This document shows positions 1 through 4,800 of a stretch of 7,794 nt of DNA, piece after piece (position 1 is the stretch's first letter; each line of letters opens with the position of its first letter). The position numbers were made by a program, and so were the translations under genes. The DNA is from Betaproteobacteria bacterium (GTDB lineage: Bacteria > Pseudomonadota > Gammaproteobacteria > Burkholderiales > SG8-39). The DNA is taken from NCBI GenBank assembly GCA_029858545.1, contig JAOUFA010000165.1:1-7794 (forward strand), written 5' to 3'. The notes beneath the pieces were generated by a model, which made no database searches, was not told the origin of the DNA, and saw only the letters and a list, made by a program, of their open reading frames with translations.

Positions 1-951
1 ACGCGCCTTTTCGCGTGCTTCGTCGGGGTGGGTCTCGATCCAACGGAAGTGCTCCATGATTTCGTCGAACATGCGGTCCTGGTCGACGCTGTCCAGATAG
101 AACAGGGTGTCGCCGAAGACTTCAAAAAGTTCCGAATCGCAATGAGTTACGATAATAGCTCCCGCGGCGAGGCTCTCGAACAGTCGGTTTGACTGTGCCG
201 CGCAGAGCTGATGCTGAAGAGAGTTAAGGACAAGCGATATTCCGCAGCTATTGATTGCGTAGATGATTGATGTTCCATCGAACGGAATTGGCCCGCGGTA
301 ACAATGGAAATCCGACCATACATCCTTGCCCTGAACCTCTTTCGGACCAAAGATGGCCAGCAATCCGGTTTCCTGCAACTTCCGCAGGAGGCGATCATAG
401 CGAGACGGCCGGCCGTTGATGCGCTCCCAGTTGATGCCGCAGTAGAAGAACGAGAGATTGCCACCAGCGGGCGCAAGGATAGGCCCGCTGCAGGTCGTAT
501 GGAGAATCAGGCTTGGCTCGATCCACCGATCGTATTGGCGCAGGGCGCGAGTCACATGGCGATTGATCGCGGGAGATTCGATATGGAGAAAATCATCGTG
601 CATTGCCAGTCGCTGCGTGTGCTCGGTATAGCCATGCATGACGAAGAATTCAGCGGGGTTCCAGAGAGCGAAGTATGAATAGCAATCAATCAGTTTTGGC
701 GAAAAATAGTGAAGATATATAACAAAATCAATGTCGTCAAAACTCAGGCGATGTTCATTCTCATGAATACGCTCATCAAATATATCTAAAATATATCCCT
801 GCTCATCTATTATAAGGCATTCAGCGCCAATGCTCTGTGCCGCCTGGCGGATTCTCTGAATGTATTCATATTCTGCGTTTTCCGTGGTTGGCCACGTTGA
901 AACGACCGCGAACCGCGGCGGTCTGGTGGGCGCCACTTCCAATTGCGTCAT
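1..951 (-). CDS. Glycosyltransferase, GT-B group 1-like (C-terminus cut by window edge)
   Basis: The reading frame is open from the start codon to base 1, giving 317 codons with no stop, so the C-terminus lies outside the window. The N-terminal half begins with a Rossmann-like strand (RFAVVSTWP, residues 13-21) and is the acceptor-side domain of a GT-B fold. The C-terminal half has FFYCGINWERIN (168-179), then SNRLFESLAAGAIIVT (254-269) and FGDTLFYLD (279-287). This last stretch is the conserved sugar-nucleotide-binding region of group 1/CgeB-like glycosyltransferases, with the conserved Glu at about 259. By family it transfers a sugar from an activated donor to a growing glycan in the cytoplasm; donor and acceptor cannot be read from sequence. 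Two adjacent ATGs exist (954 and 951). The AAGGAGG at 956-962 is 1 nt from the first and 4 nt from the second, so 951 is preferred. It follows the repeat-protein gene by about 110 bases and is probably co-transcribed. Codons 45-90 are strikingly AT-rich. Confidence 0.85.
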   Translation of the reverse strand, partial: MTQLEVAPTRPPRFAVVSTWPTTENAEYEYIQRIRQAAQSIGAECLIIDEQGYILDIFDERIHENEHRLSFDDIDFVIYLHYFSPKLIDCYSYFALWNPAEFFVMHGYTEHTQRLAMHDDFLHIESPAINRHVTRALRQYDRWIEPSLILHTTCSGPILAPAGGNLSFFYCGINWERINGRPSRYDRLLRKLQETGLLAIFGPKEVQGKDVWSDFHCYRGPIPFDGTSIIYAINSCGISLVLNSLQHQLCAAQSNRLFESLAAGAIIVTHCDSELFEVFGDTLFYLDSVDQDRMFDEIMEHFRWIETHPDEAREKAR

Positions 952-955
952 CATT

Positions 956-962
956 CCTCCTT
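956..962 (-). promoter_or_regulatory. Ribosome binding site AAGGAGG of the glycosyltransferase gene
   Basis: The minus strand reads AAGGAGG followed by A and then ATGATG. It is a full anti-Shine-Dalgarno match and decides between two adjacent start codons, favouring the second ATG (base 951). Confidence 0.7.
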
Positions 963-1063
963 CGCTCGGGCCGGGGCGAGGCTCGGCCCAAATTGGAGGC
1001 GGTTCGAGCCGCCGCGCGGCAAGCTATGGGGTGGCCGAAACATATCTGGCATGATTATCGGAG

Positions 1064-1990
1064 CTACTGTTCGTGCGGGGACGGCAGATTCAACGCGGCC
1101 AACCAAGCGATATAATCGATGATCGACGACCCATCGCCTCCACGCATGGTTGGCACATCGGGCAACCGAGTGGCGGGATCGAACCATGCGTTCGGTTTCC
1201 GACGCTCCTTGATGCCGAACCGGACAAAATGGACAAGCGGATTGATACCAGACGCACGCACGTCATCATATCGCGAAAGGTAGAAATTAGTATCGAAGAA
1301 CGGGGACGGATTGCGACCTTCGCCTGCGCCCAATTTCAGATAATGGTCGATCGGGTTCATTCCTTTGTCTGCCACGTCCTGATAGGTGCGCAGATACCAT
1401 ATCTCGAAAAAAAGCCCGGATTGTTCGACAAGCCGACGCAATTGGCGGAGGTTCCGTCGCCGTCGGATGCGTGCGAACAGGGGAAAAAGCAACCGGGTCC
1501 GATTGCGAGGGCTTCGTTCTTGGGTCGCGGGTTGGGCCAGCGATCCGGCGGATGGAAGACCTGCGGCATGGCCGGGCAAAGGTCGCTGCCGATCCAGTAG
1601 AAACGAACCCTTTGTTGCCTCGGGCCCGGATATTTCGTACGGCCGATACCAGTCGTTGATTTCCCGACTCTGCCGCGATCCGATCTGGACATAATGGACG
1701 AGCGGGTTCAGGCCAGAAGGGCCGACATCCGAATAACGAAGGACATAATAGGACGTCTTGAAGAACGGCGAGGGGTCGCGCCCCTCAGCTGCCCCGTGTG
1801 CCAGGAAATGCTCCAGGGGCGCCAGACCGCTGTTCGCGACATCGGGATAGGTGCGCAGATACCATCTCTCGTGAAACAGGCCAGACCGAATTACTGCGTC
1901 GCGCTGCCGCTCGGCATCGCCGCAGCCGGATTTCGACCGGGTTGAACGGAACGCCGCCAATATCATGGTGATGAACTTACCAAAAACCAC
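1064..1990 (-). CDS. Tandem-repeat protein of the glycosyltransferase-associated WYLRTYPDVA type
   Basis: This is a 308-residue protein with no catalytic domain that I can see. It has two homologous blocks, residues 36-117 and 191-271, offset by 155 residues. Each block holds two degenerate units of about 35 residues, of the form WYLRTYPDVANSGLAPLEHF then AAEGRDPSPFF, and YYVLRYSDVGPSGLNPLVHY. Such Tyr-Leu-x-x-Tyr-x-Asp-Val / Asn-Pro-Leu-x-His-Tyr repeats are known mainly as parts of large bacterial glycosyltransferases and polysaccharide-synthesis proteins; their function is not established. The blocks are joined by a linker of about 70 residues that ends in a basic cluster (RIRRRRNLRQLRR, 174-186). 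No signal peptide is visible, so it is probably cytoplasmic. The start is GTG at 1990, chosen because AGGAAG lies 5 nt upstream; the internal ATG at 1966 has no such site. The glycosyltransferase gene follows in the same direction. A scaffold or glycan-recognition role is inference. Confidence 0.8.
   Translation of the reverse strand: MVFGKFITMILAAFRSTRSKSGCGDAERQRDAVIRSGLFHERWYLRTYPDVANSGLAPLEHFLAHGAAEGRDPSPFFKTSYYVLRYSDVGPSGLNPLVHYVQIGSRQSREINDWYRPYEISGPEATKGSFLLDRQRPLPGHAAGLPSAGSLAQPATQERSPRNRTRLLFPLFARIRRRRNLRQLRRLVEQSGLFFEIWYLRTYQDVADKGMNPIDHYLKLGAGEGRNPSPFFDTNFYLSRYDDVRASGINPLVHFVRFGIKERRKPNAWFDPATRLPDVPTMRGGDGSSIIDYIAWLAALNLPSPHEQ
1178..1885 (-). repeat. Two-block internal duplication within the repeat protein gene
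   Basis: Block 1 (1885-1640) and block 2 (1420-1178) are offset by 465 bases, exactly 155 codons. Similarity survives at DNA level: bases 1381-1406 and 1846-1871 match at 25 of 26 positions. The duplication is in frame and keeps the four-unit pattern of the protein. Confidence 0.75.
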
Positions 1991-2373
1991 GCAAGCTTCC
2001 TATGGTGCCCGATAATTGCGATCGAACGGCTGATCGATGCAACATTGAGCGATGATCAAACCAAACAACGAGAAATACGGGTAGTGCCGCTATTTCAAGA
2101 TGATACAGGGTACAGAGAGTGCCTGCGATATGAAACACGGAATGGTGTGCGCCGTCCTCAGAATGTCGGCAAACGAAATTATCCGAGACTCTGCAATGCC
2201 GGATCCCGCGATGGGGCAAACGGCTTCTGGCCAGACGGCCCGATACGGGGTTCTCTAAGTTAGGCACGCCCCTGTCTCGCGGTGTCTGAAGACGTTCGCT
2301 CGATGCGCTTTGGGATGCCTGTTACGAGGAGCCCGACTCTTGTGCTGGCAGTACGTTTCACCGTCCCTTATCA
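1991..2373. other. 383-base gene-free stretch between methyltransferase and repeat protein genes
   Basis: No convincing gene is seen on either strand; the open frames here are short and encode Arg/His/Ser-rich sequences without family resemblance. I see no intrinsic terminator with a T-tract after the methyltransferase stop, and no good -35/-10 pair for the repeat protein gene. The one structure worth recording is an interrupted inverted repeat at 2016-2042, close upstream of the GTG start. Confidence 0.5.
2016..2042. repeat. Inverted repeat upstream of the repeat-protein start
   Basis: The arms are TTGC(G)ATCGA and TCGATGCAA, 9 paired bases with one bulged G around an 8-base spacer. It ends 26 bases before the GTG at 1990. 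It could be an operator or a 5'-leader hairpin, or a chance palindrome in GATC/TCGA-rich sequence. Confidence 0.35.
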
Positions 2374-3543
2374 TCAGCGGCTTGCGAGAAACGGGAGGTT
2401 CCATAGCGTCCGCCTCCTTTCCCGGATATCGTCAATCAGTTTTTCTTTGACGATCGCAGCAAGTCTGGCGGTTTCAAGAGCAGATTCCTGCTGTGCGGTC
2501 TTCTGACTCTCTGCTGCCAGCAAGGATTCGAGGTCCTGTCTTTCGCCGCGGACGCTCGCGAGACTCTGTTCCAGCTTCTGAATCTCTGCTGTCATCAAGA
2601 ATTCGAGGTTCTGTCTTTCGCCGCGGACGCTCGCGAGACTCTGTTCCAGAATTTCGATCTTTCCCGAGAGCTCAGTTGCTATCCGCTCACGCTCTCCAGT
2701 CAGTCGCTCGACGGTCGCGGCGATTTCAGACACAAGCCTGTCGACGGTCAGCGCCAGGGCATCCTTTTCGCCTGCGACATGGGCAAGGCGCGCCGCGGCT
2801 GACCTGGAGTCCTCGCGAGCCTGATGTTCGCGCAGGTGAACGAATCTATCATGAATGTGGCCGACCGGAATAGAGAAGCAGGCCTTGAGAGCCTGGTCTT
2901 CCTTTCGGATGTAAAACCGGTTCAACCCGTCGAAAAACGCAAATTTGTATCCCGCCCGCAGTAGGCGCGGTTCCCACGCCGCCCAAGCAGCGACCTCGTC
3001 GATCTTTGTGAAGTCCTCGAGCCCGGATAACGGTCGGGTGGCCTCTACCAGCAAGATAACGGGACGAAATCGGGAAAAATCCATCCCCGCCAGGACCTGC
3101 GCCTCCCAGCCCTCGACGTCGATTTTCAGAAAATCGATATGGGTAACTTCATATTCCTCAAGGACGGACGCGAGTGGCCGGATCTCGACCTGCGTCTCGA
3201 TCAGTCCGGAGCTATCCGTGTCTTGAATTGCTCTCTGCGCGATTTCCTTCGACAGCGAGGCAAGAGCGGTGTCGGTCGGCTGGAAGATCGTCGCCCTGCC
3301 TGTCGTATCGCCGGCAGCAATCCCGAGGTTGATGTCGCGCGGACGTTGTCTAATGAATTTACGCTGGCTCGCGCGGACCGGCTCGATGTTCAGCCCACTC
3401 CAGCCCTTGTCGTAGAAATGCTTGGTGACAGAGAACTCTTCGGGATCATGGGCGCCGACGTCGACGTAGAAACCTTTCGCCTGCCCTTTGAACACACGCT
3501 CAAGCAGAACATCCTCGAAGTTTTGTGCGTAGGAAATCATCAT
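2374..3543 (-). CDS. FkbM-family SAM-dependent methyltransferase with C-terminal coiled coil
   Basis: This is a 389-residue protein. Residues 1-215 form an FkbM-type class I methyltransferase: the typical start MISYAQNFEDVLLERVF, SAM motif I FYVDVGAHDPEEFS (25-38), the acidic NIEP after the next strand (52-55), and HIDFLKIDVEGWEAQVL (135-151). Family members O-methylate sugars or similar hydroxyls, using S-adenosylmethionine in the cytoplasm. Residues about 236-377 are a long charged coiled coil containing a near-perfect 25-residue duplication (LEQSLASVRGERQ at about 299 and 324). The chain ends with a basic, Trp-containing tail (RRRTLWNLPFLASR). The coiled coil is extra to the usual family length and suggests oligomerisation or docking to glycosyltransferases. 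Two ATGs (3543, 3540) are possible; neither has a clear Shine-Dalgarno, and a promoter-like pair lies close enough to imply a leaderless message. The methyltransferase assignment is strong; the substrate is unknown. Confidence 0.9.
   Translation of the reverse strand: MMISYAQNFEDVLLERVFKGQAKGFYVDVGAHDPEEFSVTKHFYDKGWSGLNIEPVRASQRKFIRQRPRDINLGIAAGDTTGRATIFQPTDTALASLSKEIAQRAIQDTDSSGLIETQVEIRPLASVLEEYEVTHIDFLKIDVEGWEAQVLAGMDFSRFRPVILLVEATRPLSGLEDFTKIDEVAAWAAWEPRLLRAGYKFAFFDGLNRFYIRKEDQALKACFSIPVGHIHDRFVHLREHQAREDSRSAAARLAHVAGEKDALALTVDRLVSEIAATVERLTGERERIATELSGKIEILEQSLASVRGERQNLEFLMTAEIQKLEQSLASVRGERQDLESLLAAESQKTAQQESALETARLAAIVKEKLIDDIRERRRTLWNLPFLASR
2501..2650 (-). repeat. Two tandem 75-base repeats in the methyltransferase coiled coil
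   Basis: Copies at 2501-2575 and 2576-2650 differ at only about 6 of 75 positions. Each encodes 25 residues centred on LEQSLASVRGERQ(N/D)LE. The period is a multiple of three, so copy-number change would keep the frame. Twenty-five equals 7+7+11, a length compatible with a mixed heptad/hendecad coiled coil. Confidence 0.9.
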
Positions 3544-3550
3544 GGCAACA

Positions 3551-3579
3551 AGTCTAGCACAATATTCGCGTTATGGCAG
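3551..3579 (-). promoter_or_regulatory. Candidate promoter of the methyltransferase gene, possibly leaderless
   Basis: On the minus strand CTGCCA (-35, 4 of 6 consensus) is followed after 17 bases by TAGACT (-10, 4 of 6). Only 7 bases separate the -10 from the ATG at 3543, so transcription would begin at or next to the start codon. This agrees with the lack of a Shine-Dalgarno. The boxes are only moderately consensus. Confidence 0.35.
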
Positions 3580-3765
3580 GACCGGCATGCGATTGCACGA
3601 CGAAAGGGGCTACCCTTCGCCCGGCCAGCCGTATTGATGTCGTCCGGCCGATTTCGTATTGATCGACCGCAAATATAATGGAAAATTCGCAAGGGCGCAT
3701 GAAGGGCAGGCTCGAGAAAACCTGAATTCGATAGAAATGTCGATCGCCGAGACGGCCATATGATA

Positions 3766-3811
3766 GGATCCGGAAGATGGCGCTTCTAGAATACCGCCGC
3801 ATCTTGGATCC
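3766..3811 (+). repeat. Inverted repeat / potential leader hairpin upstream of the hydrolase
   Basis: The left arm GGATCC(gg)AAGATG and right arm CATCTTGGATCC give 12 base pairs with a 2-base bulge around a 20-base loop. There is no T-tract after it, so it is not an intrinsic terminator. It may be a structured leader element, an operator, or a remnant of older sequence. Confidence 0.45.
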
Positions 3812-3946
3812 GGCGAGGGTTTCGCAACCCCGAAGTTCCTGGATTCCGCCTATGGGGCGGCTAATTTGCGTTGCGATCTCTTATCATCGCGAGAATGGTA
3901 ACGGGATTGAACGCTTTTCGGCCAAGTTTGGAGAGCAGATTAATAA

Positions 3947-4672
3947 ATGCGGGAAGCATCTGGAGTCGATGAAGGTTCTGAGTTCTCGCCGATTTTCCAA
4001 GACGGTAGCGTTGTTGGGACCTTGGTAGGCGGCGATCGAGCCGTGATCGTGTTCGGCGGTATCGGTCTGGTCGACAATTACCGACTTCAGCGGCCCCTTG
4101 TCCAAAGGCTGGCGCGACGAGGGGTGGCAACCCTCATTGTGCGCGACCGACATAGGCAGGCCCATCTGTTCGGATTCGGCTCCTTTTTCCCGAGCCGGGT
4201 AGCGGCCATCGTTGCGTTGAAAACGTTTCTAGCGTCGCGCGGCTATTCGAACGTGGCGACGATCGGGATCTCGCTTGGAGGCCATGCGGCTGTCGTTTAT
4301 GCAGCGGAGCTCGGTGCTTCAGGCGCGCTCACCCTCTCGGGAGCGACGCGGCTCGTGGTCGATGAAAATGAGCCGCGGGCAAGGGCTCTCTTCGAACGTG
4401 TCAGTGCGATAGGAAGGATCGACTGCGCCGATCTCGTTCCATTGATCAAGGCACATCCGAACATGAAGATTCACGCGTATTATCCGAAACTTGCGAAGTA
4501 CGACCGCTATCAGGCGGAACGGCTGACTGGTCTCCAAAATGTAACGTTGTACCCCCAAAACCAGTTTACTCACGTGATCTCGACTCACTGGGGCGAGGCG
4601 CAATGGTCAGAAGCTCTTGACTCGTTCTTCAAGGACTGCGGTTGGACACCGTCGCCGCTATCGGTCGGATGA
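3947..4672 (+). CDS. Alpha/beta-hydrolase-like protein
   Basis: This is a 241-residue protein with an alpha/beta-hydrolase pattern: strand RAVIVFGGIG (31-40), strand GVATLIVRDRH (59-69), then the nucleophile elbow TIGISLGGHAAVVYA (105-119) with Ser109 in G-x-S-x-G-G. A strand and loop IHAYYPKLAKYD follow, with Asp186 as candidate acid, and QNQFTHVIS with His209 as candidate base, so order and spacing fit a Ser-Asp-His triad. No signal peptide is seen, so it is probably cytoplasmic. It would act as an esterase, deacylase or thioesterase; the substrate cannot be told. An in-frame TAA directly precedes the ATG, which fixes the start at or after 3947; GGAGAG lies 11 nt upstream, slightly far. The stop TGA overlaps the ATG of a 43-codon ORF, which in turn overlaps the TPR gene, so the three are probably one operon. 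A role in editing acyl groups on the local glycan is inference. Confidence 0.8.
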   Translation: MREASGVDEGSEFSPIFQDGSVVGTLVGGDRAVIVFGGIGLVDNYRLQRPLVQRLARRGVATLIVRDRHRQAHLFGFGSFFPSRVAAIVALKTFLASRGYSNVATIGISLGGHAAVVYAAELGASGALTLSGATRLVVDENEPRARALFERVSAIGRIDCADLVPLIKAHPNMKIHAYYPKLAKYDRYQAERLTGLQNVTLYPQNQFTHVISTHWGEAQWSEALDSFFKDCGWTPSPLSVG

Positions 4673-4800
4673 CGCCCAGATTCATGATTTCTTGTTTCGT
4701 GACGAACATCAGGGTGACAGCGATGTGGCAAGCGCGGTTACGTCGCTCTCAGCAGGATCTGTTTGCAGATGCTGCCGCAGAGTCGGGGGAAACGGTATGA
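4669..4800 (+). CDS. Possible 43-residue microprotein bridging hydrolase and TPR genes
   Basis: The ORF starts with the ATG of an ATGA overlapping the hydrolase stop and ends with the TGA of a second ATGA overlapping the TPR start. The product would begin MTPRFMISCFVTNIRV and end with AAAESGETV: a short hydrophobic stretch, then an Arg/Gln-rich amphipathic part. There is no Shine-Dalgarno before the first ATG, so it would depend on translational coupling. An internal ATG at 4723 has AGGGTGA 5 nt upstream and would give a 25-residue product starting MWQARLRRSQQDLF. I recognise no family. It may be a real small protein, or simply a device that carries ribosomes from the hydrolase to the TPR gene. 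Third-position GC is about 60% and does not discriminate. Confidence 0.35.
   Translation: MTPRFMISCFVTNIRVTAMWQARLRRSQQDLFADAAAESGETV

Larger units (their letters stand above)
3544..3946. other. 403-base divergent intergenic region
   Basis: This lies between the minus-strand methyltransferase and the plus-strand hydrolase. The short open frames in it resemble no family and I do not call them. It holds a likely promoter for the methyltransferase (3551-3579), a perfect TATAAT on the plus strand at 3674-3679 without a good -35 partner, small hairpins at 3601-3619 and 3846-3860 (CCGCC/GGCGG), and a longer inverted repeat at 3766-3811. If the TATAAT is used, the hydrolase message would have a leader of about 260 bases carrying the latter two structures. 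Confidence 0.5.

Noticed and set aside
968..1013. GC-rich hairpins (GGGCCG/CGGCCC and GGCGG/CCGCC) between repeat protein and glycosyltransferase genes, considered as a terminator
   Set aside because: No T-tract follows either stem on the minus strand; they may modulate the transcript but do not qualify as an intrinsic terminator.
2045..2263. Plus-strand 72-codon frame in the 383-base gap
   Set aside because: No ribosome site, no recognisable motifs, antisense to the flanking transcription unit.
1977..2267. Minus-strand 96-codon frame overlapping the repeat-protein start
   Set aside because: No family resemblance, His/Arg/Ser-rich, and it overlaps the ribosome site and start of a well supported gene.
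3674..3679. Perfect TATAAT on the plus strand as hydrolase promoter
   Set aside because: No acceptable -35 at 16-18 bases upstream and it lies about 270 bases from the start codon; kept only as a remark.
3777..4028. Plus-strand 83-codon frame before and across the hydrolase start
   Set aside because: Overlaps the hydrolase gene in another frame, no motif, and composition typical of a chance frame.
4617..4796. 60-codon N-terminal extension of the TPR frame
   Set aside because: It overlaps the hydrolase gene, is Arg/Ser/Cys-rich and unlike TPR sequence, while 4797 has a good ribosome site and a TGA overlap.
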